Source of the DNA: Siphonodentalium dalli
Lineage: Eukaryota > Mollusca > Scaphopoda > Gadilida > Siphonodentaliidae
Assembly (NCBI GenBank): GCA_032622095.1
Contig: CP136064.1
Coordinates: 143,425,954 to 143,489,953 of the forward strand
Direction: 5' to 3'
DNA: 64,000 nucleotides
Both the position numbers and the translations under genes were made by a program. How positions within the stretch are numbered: the stretch's first letter is position 1; every line of letters begins with the position of its first letter. The notes beneath the pieces are model-generated. The model was not told where the DNA came from. It worked only from the letters and a program-made list of their open reading frames with translations, and ran no database searches. This document shows positions 44,861 to 56,292 of this stretch, piece by piece.

Positions 44861-45600
44861 AAAGAGTACCATCATTTTACCTAAAGTTGGTTATTTTTGC
44901 ATTGTTTGGCTTATCCGAGCAATTTGTGCAAAAGTCAGTGTCTGTATGAAACATTCAAGAACATATATATTTCAAAATATTTAATGTGTACGCTGATGTT
45001 TGGTAAACAACAGGAATAGTCATCTCAATTATGGCCAGTTTGTAAAAACCAGCAGCCATTATTAAAATATTTCACAATATATACATGTTTTTAATGTTTT
45101 CTACACAGAGTGGCTTATCCTCGATTTGTTCAGATCGCTTTGCTCTACCTGAGTATCATACCAAATTTATTAGCATCACCACTAAACTTGGGATGAATAC
45201 TGCCAAATGAATATATTGTGACATATAGGGCAGTGGAAAATAATGGTTGAGTTTTTTCTAAATATAATTCTAGTAAAACCTACACAATACCGTCTTGGTT
45301 TGATAAGAGTCATGTGTATATACGAGTATGGACATGCAGTCCACCAGTCTCATGAAAATTAAATGGGCTCTGCACTAGTAACATCTGGGCTTCTGGGACC
45401 CATTAATATTGACAAATGCAACACAAATGAAAAATACATAGTAACTTTCCTCAAACATAGATTATAACCTGACAATCATAGTGTTAGAATCAGTGTACAT
45501 ATGTATATGTAGGCATGGCCATAGCTTGTTTTTTTAAATACTGCAGAGTGCAGACCATAAATTTCACTAAAATATACATGTAGTTACTGCATGTACACCA
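44861..45600. other. Intergenic, no gene seen
   Basis: No frame, terminal repeat or tandem structure could be supported. Confidence 0.5.
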
Positions 45601-45602
45601 CA

Positions 45603-45990
45603 CACCTATACAAGACAGTCAATGACTGTGGGGTCGCTCACAAGACTGCAAAGACTGATAAGACTGGGACTCTGGAGACCAAAACAGTCAGCACTTTTCA
45701 TAATCACTTTAAAAGAAGTAGATTTAAACAGGATATGTGGCTAGAGAGACTTCAAGTATGTAGATTGGTGAAAATCCACCTTGAAATTGCCAACTGTACA
45801 CTACTGATCACCCCCCTCCTCCAGCTCAACAAGTCCCCCCCCCCACCCCCCCCCCCCCCCCCCCCTGACCGGGCTCCAGACTCCCAAGTCTTAGGTTGGA
45901 ATTTCACAACCGACACCTCAAACTTCTCAATTGTTGGAAATTTCCAATCTCACAAGCGCCTTTTTCTAAAACCATTTAGATATGTTTGAA
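45603..45990 (+). repeat. Family D dispersed repeat, uninterrupted copy
   Basis: Shares 'caagacagtcaatgactgtg' and following text with 12,825 and 53,148. It includes the site homologous to the Harbinger insertion (aagtagatttaaacagg, 45,716-45,732). A poly-C stretch at 45,834-45,865 makes a proline-run frame that is not a gene. Confidence 0.6.
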
Positions 45991-46070
45991 GCCCAATTAT
46001 CCATGGACCCAAAACACAATACATGTATGTCAGACCAATCAGTCAGGTGGTTCCAAAGTAGATGTTTTAA

Positions 46071-46460
46071 CCCTTTACCCAACAAACCGGCCAAAACCGG
46101 CCAAATAAAGCTTCAACAGCCTAAAATATCTTCGGTCTGTCTCAATAGAACCATACAAATATGGGTATCATTGGAACCGGCTCCTTGACCACATTGTGAT
46201 AGTTACAGTTAGCCCTGTGCCAATGCATTCTCTTATATATGCGAGTCGACCATAGGTCGCCTCGCATATATAAGAGAATGCATTGGCCTAAAAAAAATCT
46301 GTTTTTAACACTTTTTACCATTTTTTCTTACATTCTTTAACATTTTATAATTTTTAATGTGTTAAGCCAATGCATTCTCTTATATATGCGAGGCGACCTA
46401 TGGTCGACTCGCATATATAAGAGAATGCATTGGCACAGGGCCGTTCTGTTGGGTAAAGGG
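46071..46460. mobile_element. piggyBac-like MITE, 390 bp, with nested palindromes
   Basis: TIR CCCTTTACCCAACA at 46,071-46,084 and its complement at 46,447-46,460, flanked by TTAA on both sides (46,067-46,070 and 46,461-46,464), the piggyBac target. Inside, 46,211-46,287 and 46,371-46,442 are inverted copies of each other, and each is itself a hairpin (ccaatgcattctcttatata... with its complement). No coding sequence. Confidence 0.8.
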
Positions 46461-46499
46461 TTAATGAATTTGGTATTTCAATGATTTTATTAGACACAA

Positions 46500-47000
46500 A
46501 AGTGTTAACTCCCCATAGCCTGCCATTTCTTGACAGGTTGACCTCATTTTAACAAATCTGAATCTCAGTCACTAAAGGATCCTCCTGATTCCTCCATACT
46601 ATATGTAAGCTAAATAGTCCAAACTATCTTGAGAAGACATTTTAAGAATTACTATAGAGACATATAGTTATGTCCCTGGTCCCACCCTATTTAACCTGGT
46701 GACCCCATCTGAATAAATTTGAATCCCAGACACCAAAGAACCCTTCATACATATCATAAATATCAGTAAAATAGACCTGATTGTCCTTGTGAAGGAAGCA
46801 TATTAAGAGGGAAACTGTCCTTCGCTTGGCCCCTATTTGACCAGGTGACCCCATTTAAAAAAATCTGAATTGCAGTCAAGGAAGAACATTCCATTCTATA
46901 TAAGCCAACTAGTTCTTGCAAACATATTTTAAGAATTACTATGTAGTGAAATAGTTAAGTCTCTTGCTCTGCCCTTATTTGACTTTGTGATCCCATTTTC
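46500..47000 (+). repeat. Satellite S1, ~145-bp unit
   Basis: Phrases 'aagaattactatagagac' / 'aagaattactatgtagtg' (46,641 and 46,930, two periods apart) and 'gttatgtccctggtcccac' recur. The same family is found at 48,945-49,265 and 51,955-52,320. Confidence 0.6.
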
Positions 47001-47350
47001 ACAAATCTGATAAGGATAAGATTTAAGTTCCCCAGTTGAAGTTGGTGATATTCACCCATTGGGCACCTCATTTATGAATTTTATCTTCTGCAAATTAGGG
47101 GATATAGAAACTTCCTAGAAGGGAAATTTAACTAACAACAACGTAAATTTGATACTATAGATACTTCCCAGAAGATGAGGCCTAAGCAGAATGAGGTCTC
47201 TAGAGGGTGAATTTGGTGATGCTAGCCCGCTGTGCGGGATAGCATCACAAAAAGCATGTCTGTTCCTACATTGTGCATGCCTGGCCTCAAGCAACACAAT
47301 GTATTATACAATCAAGCCTTGAAATAGTGTGATAGTGTGTCTGTCATTTA

Positions 47351-47441
47351 CAGAATGAGGTCCCCAGAGGGTGAATTTAGTGACGCTATCCCGCACAGCA
47401 GGCTAGCATCACTAAATTCACCATCTGGGGACCTCATTCTG
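47351..47441. repeat. ~91-bp hairpin module, copy a
   Basis: Near-perfect inverted repeat running from 'cagaatgaggtccccagagg' to its complement, centred on 'gctatcccgcacagcaggctagc'-type text that also pairs. Could extrude as a cruciform. Confidence 0.75.
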
Positions 47442-47644
47442 ATAAGGCCCTCAACTGCTATGGAAGACCTAGAATAAGATTGAAGTTCCCCAGTTGAAGT
47501 TGGTGATGTTCACCCATTGGGCACCTCAATTATGAATTTTATCTTCTGCAAATTAGGGGATATAGAAACTTCCTAGAAGGGAAATTTAACTAACAACAAT
47601 GTAAATTTGATACTATAGATACTTCCCAGAAGATGAGGCCTAAG

Positions 47645-47736
47645 CAGAATGAGGTCTCCAGATGGTGAATTTGGTGATGCTAGGCCGCTGTGCGGGGATA
47701 GTATCACTAAATTCACCATCTGGGGACCTCATTCTG
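47645..47736. repeat. ~91-bp hairpin module, copy b
   Basis: Same inverted repeat with 'aggccgctgtgcggggata' at the centre. Confidence 0.75.
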
Positions 47737-48065
47737 CAAATAACATTAGTCCTGATATGAACAATACATGAATGATTCAGATTGGGAATTAATGACTTCT
47801 AGCAGATCTGCAAGGAATGTTTATAAACATATGAAGATTGACATGATTGTGTCGGCATACCCAGCATATATACAGTTACAGCCAAAGTAAATGCTTCTTA
47901 TTAATGATTCTGTCAAGAATTTGAGTAAATGGTGAATTTGTTGATGCTAGCCCGCTGTGTGGGATAGCATCACTAAAAGCATGTCTGTTCCTACATTGTG
48001 CATGTCTGGCCTCAAGCAACACAATGTATTATACAATCAAGCCTTGAAATAGTGTCTGTCATTTG

Positions 48066-48156
48066 CAGAATGAGGTCCTCAGAGGGTAAATTTAGTAACG
48101 CTATCCTGCACAGCGGGCTAGCATCACTAAATTCACCATCTGGGGACCACATTCTG
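48066..48156. repeat. ~91-bp hairpin module, copy c
   Basis: Same module; the duplicate of copy a within the 720-bp period. Confidence 0.75.
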
Positions 48157-48359
48157 CTAAGGCCCCCCAACTGCTATGGCAGACCTAGGATAAGATTGAA
48201 GTTCCCCAGTTGAAGTTGGTGATGTTCACCCATTGGGCACCTCAATTATGAATTTATCTTCTGCAAATTAGGGGATATAGAAACTTCCTAGAAGGGAAAT
48301 GTAACTAACAACAATGTTAATTTGATACTATAGATACTTCCCAGAAGATGAGGCCTAAG

Positions 48360-48451
48360 CAGAATGAGGTCTCCAGATGGTGAATTTGGTGATGCTAGGC
48401 CGCTGTGCGGGGATAGTATCACTAAATTCACCATCTGGGGACCTCATTCTG
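48360..48451. repeat. ~91-bp hairpin module, copy d
   Basis: Same module; essentially identical to copy b. Half modules lie at 47,187-47,250 and 47,930-47,976. Confidence 0.75.
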
Positions 48452-48659
48452 CAAATAACATTAGTCCTGATATGAACAATACATGAATGATTCAGATTGG
48501 GAATTAATGACTTCTAGCAGATCTGCAAGGAATGTTTATAAACATATGAAGATTGACATGATTGTGTCGGCATACCCAGCATATATACAGTTACAGCCAA
48601 AGTAAATGCTTCTTATTAATGATTCTGTCAAGAATTTGAGTAAATTTTATTTTTGGGAC

Positions 48660-48940
48660 CAGGCCAGGGTGGCAGAAGCAGTGCACTTGAGTGAAGGGCC
48701 AGGGGGCACAACCTTCAGAAATGTAATGGCATTAGTTTTTCAATTTTCAAAAATGTTAAACAATATATATATATAATTGACCATGGAGTTAAATACAATT
48801 TAAAAAAAATAAAATTGTAATATTTTAATAAAAAAAACAATTCCACAGTTTTTTTTAAATATTCTTTTATTTTTTAATATATCATTTCTTTTCTATTCTT
48901 TTCTTTTTTGGTTAAAGAGTTTAATCGTAATTTATTTATT
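48660..48940. other. AT-rich spacer
   Basis: Runs of A and T with no gene-like content. Confidence 0.4.
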
Positions 48941-48944
48941 TTTT

Positions 48945-49265
48945 GGAGTTATGTCCCTGGCCCCACCCACATTTGACCCAGTGACCTCATTTGAACAAAT
49001 CTGAACCCCAGTCAACCAAGGATCCTTCATACCAAATATGAACCCATTTGGCCTGAAGGTATTTGAGAAGAAGATGTTTAAAAGAATTACTATGGAGGGA
49101 AAGAGTTATGGCCCTGGTTTCTCAACTAATCAACCTGGTGACCTCATTTGAATCTGGATGTGAGTCACCTAGGGAACATCCACACCAAATATGAACCAAT
49201 TCGGTCCAATGGAACTTTAGAAGAAGATGTTCAAAGAATTGTTGACGGATGGATGGACGGACGTA
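48945..49265 (+). repeat. Satellite S1, second block, with (GGAC)n tail
   Basis: Two units ('agttatgtccctggccccac' 48,947 and 'agttatggccctggtttc' 49,101) lead into 'ggatggatggacggacg'. Confidence 0.65.
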
Positions 49266-49770
49266 CCAACAAATGGGTAGATATGTGGCTTCGACCTATG
49301 TGGCTAGAAATGGTAATGTGGCTTTAGTTTTTATGTGGCTTCTCAAGTAGCCTTAAAATTTTAAGTGGCTATCAAGTAGTAGATAGTGATAAAACTCCAG
49401 ATTATGGATTCTTAACATGTTGGAATTATAGCAGAAGCTGATTAAAACTCAAAAACTTGCTCACAGCAACTGGGACAGTGGAATAGGAGAAACTGACAGG
49501 TCCGTGATTGGGTGGCTAGCCACATAAATGTCTTGTCAGTGTCCGACATCTCCTATTGACGGGTCATGGATGTCTAAATCGATGGACTTTTTTTCTCCAA
49601 ATTTTGAGTGACTACAAAATTAAATAAGCTGATTAGGCCAAATAGATCATTTTAGAACGTCCATCTGAAAGCTGTTACGTGGCTAGCCACGCAACGGAAG
49701 TTATGCACATAAATATCCATTTTACACAATCTTAGCCACATAACTAGTCATTAGTAAACACGGACAGACG
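49266..49770. other. Insert rich in ATGTGGCTA/TAGCCACAT words
   Basis: About eight exact or near copies of ATGTGGCT or its complement, including two palindromic forms (gtggctagccac at about 49,511 and 49,680). It interrupts the (GGAC)n tail of S1, which resumes at about 49,764. Confidence 0.45.
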
Positions 49771-49840
49771 GATGGACGGACGACGGACGAGGAGTGATGA
49801 CTATAGCTCCACCGGAGACTTCGTCTCAGGTGAGCTAAAA
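49771..49840 (+). repeat. S1 terminal tail with hairpin
   Basis: (GGAC)n is followed by 'tgactatagctccac', the hairpin GAGACTTCGTCTC and 'aggtgagctaaaaa'. The same tail ends the block at 52,262-52,308. Confidence 0.65.
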
Positions 49841-51280
49841 AGCGACTGACACACATACATAAGTATATATATATCTCCTGTGCCTATAACATCAAACCAA
49901 ACGGTTTACAGTACTTTTACTGACATTTTTGGAGTGGCACATATACATACATAAACAAAATAAAGGTCAATTTAAAGGGACGAAATGAAAAATTGTGCAA
50001 CTATAATGGAGATCTATATTGCATTACAACATCCACGAATCTACAAAAACATCTGACAAAATATGGTGGATGGCTATTTGTGATTAGTGACTGACTTCCC
50101 TGTCGTTTATGTGTTTTTACTCATGGCCAGTCTCGTATCATAAGACAAAGTTTTTCTGGGTCAGCAAACCAGTTTCAAATGGGCTGTACTTTATAAAATT
50201 TAACAGCATTAAATAGTCATTGGTAATGTGATCATTTTTCCTTGATAAGTTGAAACATGAGGGAGTATTGCATAGCATGCTACCTGCAGAATGTAGATTT
50301 GTATGGATTTATATCTGCATATCAACTGATGCTTGTATTTTTCTTCTAACTCACTCTGAACTCACAACGCAACAGGATTGCATTCGGAATTTCAAGCCCA
50401 TAAAGCTAGACACTTTAGAATCAAGCTTGCCAAATAAGTTTCCATGAACCTCACATGAACTCACTCAGATGAACACAAGGAACGATTGTCAAGTTGGAAG
50501 ATATTCTGTATGTATGGAAGCGCTATATTTTTAATGTGTGGATTTATTATAACTGGACTAAAGCCCTTATAAAATAATCTGAAGGATTATTTTCAGTCTT
50601 TATTACTGGATATCACACCAATAACCAATAGACATGCATTTGTTAGTTTTGAACAGGACAATATATTTTAATATTACTGCAACTGCATCTTTCTTATGAC
50701 TTGTTTTCTTACAAACTCCCAAATTTGAACCAGAAACATCTACGTATACATATACATATATCAGGATATAAATATAGGCAATCATGCCAGGCTAGCCATT
50801 ATTTGTTCTAAAATAAGGTACGTGTTAGGGAAATTGTAGAACCTTTATACAAAATGGTGTTGCAGCCAATCAAAATTGCTGTGGGACTGAAAAGACACAA
50901 CCTGCTCGACTACCGAATCATACTGATTGATCGAATTGTAGTAACTCAAAATTTACTAAACCTACTTGTGGGCTGAGTATAATTCAATTCAACATTAGAA
51001 TACCATAAAATCATCATGTTCTCCCATAAGAAAATAACACATTGAACTCATTTACTAGTATATTGATAATGTGATATATGTCATTCCATTTATAACCATT
51101 TTGGCAGCCATCTCACATCAAAGGACATGAAATCTAGATAACAAAAGATGAACTACATCCAATTATATCACCAGGTAACCTTTTTGCAGGAGTTTTAGGT
51201 TACTGATAAAATACCCTATAATTGATGATTTCCTCAACATCATTGTTATTGGGAAAATGTCTGTGTTTTTTTTCATTCTA
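49841..51280. other. Intergenic, no gene seen
   Basis: Only short frames without recognisable domains. TA-rich words near 49,866 and 50,742-50,760. Confidence 0.5.
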
Positions 51281-51284
51281 CGAC

Positions 51285-51805
51285 CAATATATTCCATCCA
51301 AAAACCTTATTTTCATGATCAAGAGCTCCTTGAAGGTCAATCCCATCTGATAATGGTACAGAACATATCATAAATGATACATGTATGTGGCACCGATGGA
51401 TATAGGTCAATAAAATTCTAATTGGGGGCTCAACTTTGAGATAAATGTGCTGAACCCCAAAATTGGGGTTCAGACCCTTAAAAATGGATTTTTTTGGGTT
51501 TTTGGCAATTATCTTAAAAACCATTGACTTTTGGATATGAAAATGTATTACTGACCCCCCATAATGTGGCCATTCCGTACATTTTGAGTGGTCAGACAAC
51601 CTCCTATGTCCAACGGTTCTGGAGATATAGTCATGTTGGACGGTAGTACTTCGCGCAAAAAGGGCGTGGCCATTTCACCCATTTCGCCCTCAATGGGAAA
51701 TGTGTTACCAACCAAATATTGTTCCTGGACCTTCAATTAGTGGATTCATGAAGAGCTTAGCTCTGGACATACAAGTGCATACAAAACCACCATGAGCTAC
51801 TCTAG
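51285..51805 (-). repeat. R1 repeat, copy 2, truncated
   Basis: Reverse-strand copy of the first ~500 bp of R1. Similarity ends at 'gagctcttgatcatgaaaa' on the minus strand. Confidence 0.75.
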
Positions 51806-51954
51806 TAATTCTAATTCTTTTCCTTTTTTTCAGAGAAATATATTATTGAAAAAAAAAAACATATTTGAGCAAGAGTTCAATCTAAAGAAAAATATATTAA
51901 AAAATTTAACTGAATTTATTTTTATTTATTTAAAAAAAACATTTTGTTTACCTA

Positions 51955-52310
51955 TTTTACACACCCAAGGACCCTCCATACCAATTATAAGCTAAATAGC
52001 CCTGACTGATCTTGAGATGATGTTTTAAGAATTACTAAGGAGGGAAGTAGTTATGTCCCTGGATCCACCCCTATTTGACCCAGTGAACAAATCTGAATAC
52101 CAGTCCCCTAGGGAACATCCACACCAAATATAAACCCATTCAGTCCTATGGATCTGGAGAAGAAGGTGTTTAAATAATTGTTAACAGATGGATGGATGGA
52201 TGGATGGATGGACAGACAGATGCCCAGGCAGACTGACAGATGGATGGAATACGGTCGAGAAGTGATGACTATAGCTCCACAGGAGACTTCGTCTCAGGTG
52301 AGCTAAAAAC
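51955..52310 (+). repeat. Satellite S1, third block, with tail
   Basis: S1 units, then (GGAT/GGAC)n at 52,190-52,245 and the GAGACTTCGTCTC hairpin tail ending 'gagctaaaaa'. Confidence 0.65.
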
Positions 52311-53147
52311 TAGTGAAGAATTTGTTTTCAGGGAGCAGTACTGAATAATGGGATGGGCTCTCTTGTTCTCTTATGCCCACCAGCACCAGCCCAAGCCAGG
52401 CTCTGAAGTTCAGTTGCCCTGGAAAATTGTTGGTCAACAAAAAGCGTTCCAACATGACATATGAGGAAACACTGCACCTAACAATAGTGGAATTCTTAAA
52501 CTTTTTAAACTCTCAAAATAATACATTTTTTCTTCTGTATTGTTTATATTGAATAATATCCTCAGACAGAGTCCAAAGTGAACAAATCTCAGAGTGCAAA
52601 GTATGGGATCTCCTAATTCCCACCAACAGTTAGTGTTGCAAAGTGTGTATACTGCTTGAGATTCCATGGCAATAATTTAGAGATGTGAGTGAGTGCATGG
52701 CTTATCTCAGTGATAATGATAGTGATTATCACTACATGCCTGACAGGACAGGGGGAAGACAAACAGAAAATCATGTCCACACATGCAGTGCTCTCTATCC
52801 CCAGGGCCAAGAGGATGCCAGGCTGTGATGAACTAGCAGCTATATTAAGCTGACAAATAACAGATCCAATATGGTGACCAAATTATAGCCTCAAGACAGG
52901 CAACTTGTTTTCTTAATGGTTTGGAAAATCAATGAATTTTAATCATCTATAATCAAACCAAGAAACATTTCAATCCAAAATAAGAATGTTATCACTCAGA
53001 CAGAGTACCGCAAAATCACAACAGTATAAACTGGCATCTGCAAGTAGTATATGGAATTGAAATGATGAACAGGATTGGATGGCTTCCAATCAATTTTAAC
53101 GATCAGTCAGAACAGACAGACTGATCATACTTTTGTGGTATAACAAT
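52311..53147. other. Intergenic, no gene seen
   Basis: No repeat or coding structure supported. Confidence 0.5.
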
Positions 53148-53241
53148 ACAAGACAGTCAATGACTGTGAGGTCACATACCTGACTGCAAAGACTGGGACT
53201 CTGGAGACCACAACAGTCAGAACTTGTCATAATCACTTTAA
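53148..53241 (+). repeat. Family D repeat, third copy, cut at TTAA
   Basis: Matches the other family D copies as far as 'aatcactttaa'; there CCCTTTACCCAATGG begins (53,242), the start of a piggyBac-like MITE in a TTAA. The other end of that MITE was not found. Confidence 0.6.
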
Positions 53242-53784
53242 CCCTTTACCCAATGGTAATATGACTAACGTCATTACCCCCAGCCAATACTGACTGGAGA
53301 GAACATCGCCACCCCAGCCAACAGAACTTTCAGGTGACGTCAAAGTAATTGGGGAAAAAAAATGTATTCTTACTAAATTTTATGGTGGCTCTTGTTTTAA
53401 GTAATATGCATGGATGGGAGTAATTGTTTTTTCAGAGTTGTGAATCCCCTCCCCTAGCATGATAGTATGGTGAATATTTATTAGGTTTCATATTTATATT
53501 TTATAACAATAAACAAACAAAAGGTAAGTTTTATTTTCTCAATGTGAATTTCAGTCTTCAATTTCTCCGTCGGCAAACCACATCACGAAATTGGGTGATT
53601 TATTAATGTTTAAAGCAATGGCTACGTGGTGAAATGAAACATAAAAATAAATCATCAAGTGGCATAACAATTCTTGGATAGTTACGTGTAAATTCAGTTA
53701 CAATTGTCTGCATTATTAGTAACAAGAGCTACGCTGGGCATGCAAAATACGCCCTCTCTTGGGTCGGCGGAAACTGGTAAAAAA

Positions 53785-54110
53785 AAAGGGGCATAACTCT
53801 GGTAAAAATTGGCGGACGGAACTCAAATTTGAACTTGACCTGTGTTTTGGTGGGAGAAAGTAATATACCAAATTATCATTGAATCCGATAAGCTCTAGTA
53901 AAGTTATCATCCGGACAACAAATTTCAGGGATTTTCTAAGTCAAATTACGTCAAATAAGGGGCATAACTCCAGTGAAAATTGACGGACGGAACCCAAATT
54001 CGAACTTGAGCTGTCTTTTCTCCTAATAAACCCACATACCAAATTTGATTGAAATTGGTTCACTCTAACTAAAGTTATCATCCGGACAACAAATTTCAGG
54101 GATTTTCTAA
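53785..54110 (+). repeat. Satellite S2, 171-bp unit, first block
   Basis: 'ggggcataactc' at 53,788 and 53,959, each followed by a 'gaacttgacctgtgttttgg'-like block, 'accaaattt' and 'gttatcatccggacaacaaa'. Confidence 0.8.
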
Positions 54111-55710
54111 GGTGACGTTTACACATAGCCGGTGAAGCTGTTACCCACGAACCCGTTAGCCGGCGAAGGTTGGGCAGGGTGTTTACACATCGCCGGCGAA
54201 GATACGCATATATTCATGTGTCTCAATTCATTATCATTATTCAATACTTGTTAATAGTTTTTGTTTTAGTTCTCACTGAACTGCAATATGATATTGCTGT
54301 ACACCTGTAAACATCTAGCCGCTTCCTGTTAGAGATATGGTTTGGCAGTATAGTGAAATGAAACTTTTTAGAAATGGAAATGCCGAAATTATTAATATCC
54401 AACTCAAACTTTCAGGTATTGCTATTGGTAATTTTATAGATATTTAAAAAACATTGTTAATGGTTTGTTTGGGTTCATATACAGCCTGTGAAGTAAGTGT
54501 CGCACCAAAGGCATGGCCATTGTCAGTTTTGAGATCTTTTCGTCGCATACATCTACAAATTGGTGCTAATCATTCAGATTGGATTTTATATTATATATAT
54601 AAGTTTCAACATCGCGAATCAAATGTGACACATTTTCCGTTTGCACATTATACAATCAAATATGTTTTTCATTTTACTTGGGCGTTCACCATGTCCATGT
54701 ATATAGGGCCGTGGCGACGGGGGTGTCTCGATCATCCCAACTTTAATCAAAATATTCAAAAGCTGGAAATTTCATACCTGATATAGTTGGACATTTGACA
54801 TCAGCGATATGTTGAAATTGTTCTCGTAGTTTTATTTTCAACAATTTGTTATTGGTTATTTCTTTAGGCAACATTTGCTTATTTTTTTACCAAATTGTTG
54901 GACTGAAATGACCATCAGTTGGAAATGATCCAACCTTATTAGAGGTGCGTCAAGTTTGGAAAATGTCCAACAATTGGAAATCTTAAGGCTGGATGCTAGG
55001 ATTTTGCAATTTTCAGGGTTCAGATTAAAAAAAATTCTCACACCTGGCCATAACCACGGTCGGTCGATAAATTCCAAAGATGAACAGTCCCACACCTCCA
55101 AATCAGGCCCTCTAGACCCATCCCTGTGTAAATATGTCCAAGGCGCACTCAGATTTAGATTATTGAACTAATTGTCCATTAAGTTTGAATCCATAGGAAT
55201 GTGCCATCCCATTTCTTCCATATATATATATGGACATACATGTACATGAATTAATTCCCTCGAATGCGCAACAAACGTACCATGCACATGCAGAGTATGT
55301 GTACCATCATCGGTTAGTATTTATAATAATAGCTTATAACCAAGGTGCGTGACCACCGACCTGACAGCTGATTAGAGACAATCAAACTGGCACACTGACC
55401 AATATATACACAGGTGAAAAGCGGGCTGGTCTATCAGCGATTGCACAATAATATTGTTCGAGTTAATTGTTGAAAGGAAATCACCCATGACGGCATGACC
55501 CCAGATAAACATCTAACTTAACCGCGGAGCGAATTAGAATCCATACGACAATTAGGTGCTTGTACTAAATCATTTTATCCAAAAGTTGAAAACCGTATAG
55601 CTGAGTATCCGGATAGCCGTAATTCTTATCCGGCGAAGTATAAACACTCTATTGTTATCGCTGCCGGCTAAAGCGATCTTCGCCGGGTAATGTATAAACA
55701 CCCCCTATTA
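54111..55710. mobile_element. 1.6-kb TIR element inserted in satellite S2
   Basis: The S2 unit is cut after 'gattttctaa' (54,110) and resumes at 'aagtcaaattacgtcaaa' (55,711). The ends are inverted: left GGTGACGTTTACACATAGCC, right (complement) GGGGGTGTTTATACATTACC. Both are followed by several CCGGCGAAG or CCGGTGAAG words. The target duplication is TAA-like but off by one base. No transposase was recognised; the 110-codon frame at 54,454-54,786 has no known domain. Confidence 0.65.
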
Positions 55711-56292
55711 AAGTCAAATTACGTCAAAAAAGGGGCCATAACTCTCGCAAAAATTATCGGATTAAAACGAAATTCGGACTTCAGCTGTATTTCGATATAT
55801 GTAATCCACAAAAAAACGGGTTTTGCATATAAACATTCCAAAATCGAGTTATCATCCGGAAACCAAAAAACATAAGAAAAACTGAATTTTCTGAGTCGAA
55901 AAAGGGGCATAACTCTGCTAAAAATGGTCGGACAGAACCCAAGTTCGAACTTGACCTGTGTTTTAGTAGGAGAAAGTAATATACCAAATTTGGATTCATT
56001 CCGATAAACTATACTAAATTTATCATCCGGACAACAAATATCCAGGATTTTCTAAGTCAAAAAACGTCAAATAAGGGGCATAACTCTGGTGAAAATTGGC
56101 GGGCGGAACCCAAATTCGAACTTGAACTTACTTTTCGGCTAATTAACCCACATACCAAATTTTATTAAATTTGGTTCACTCTAACTAAAGTTATCATCCG
56201 GAAACCAGGTTAACGGACGGACGCCCGGACGGACAGACGCCCGGAAGGACGGACCAATACTATAATACGGCTGTTTTTTCAAACGGGCGTAT
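55711..56292 (+). repeat. Satellite S2, second block, with (GGAC)n tail
   Basis: Units at 55,732, 55,904 and 56,075 (spacing 171-172 bp), then 'aacggacggacgcccggacgg' style tail and 'aaacgggcgtataaaaac'. Confidence 0.8.

Larger units (their letters stand above)
47010..48650 (+). repeat. ~720-bp higher-order tandem repeat carrying hairpins
   Basis: Three blocks alternate: A (starting 'agttccccagttgaagttgg': 47,030, 47,484, 48,199), B ('agcatgtctgttcctacatt': 47,253, 47,979) and C ('aaataacattagtcctgata': 47,737, 48,453). The order A-B-A-C-B-A-C gives a ~715-726-bp period. Copies are nearly identical, so duplication was recent. Confidence 0.8.

Noticed and set aside
45591-45989. Proline-rich protein
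   Set aside because: The proline run comes from a poly-C tract within a dispersed repeat.
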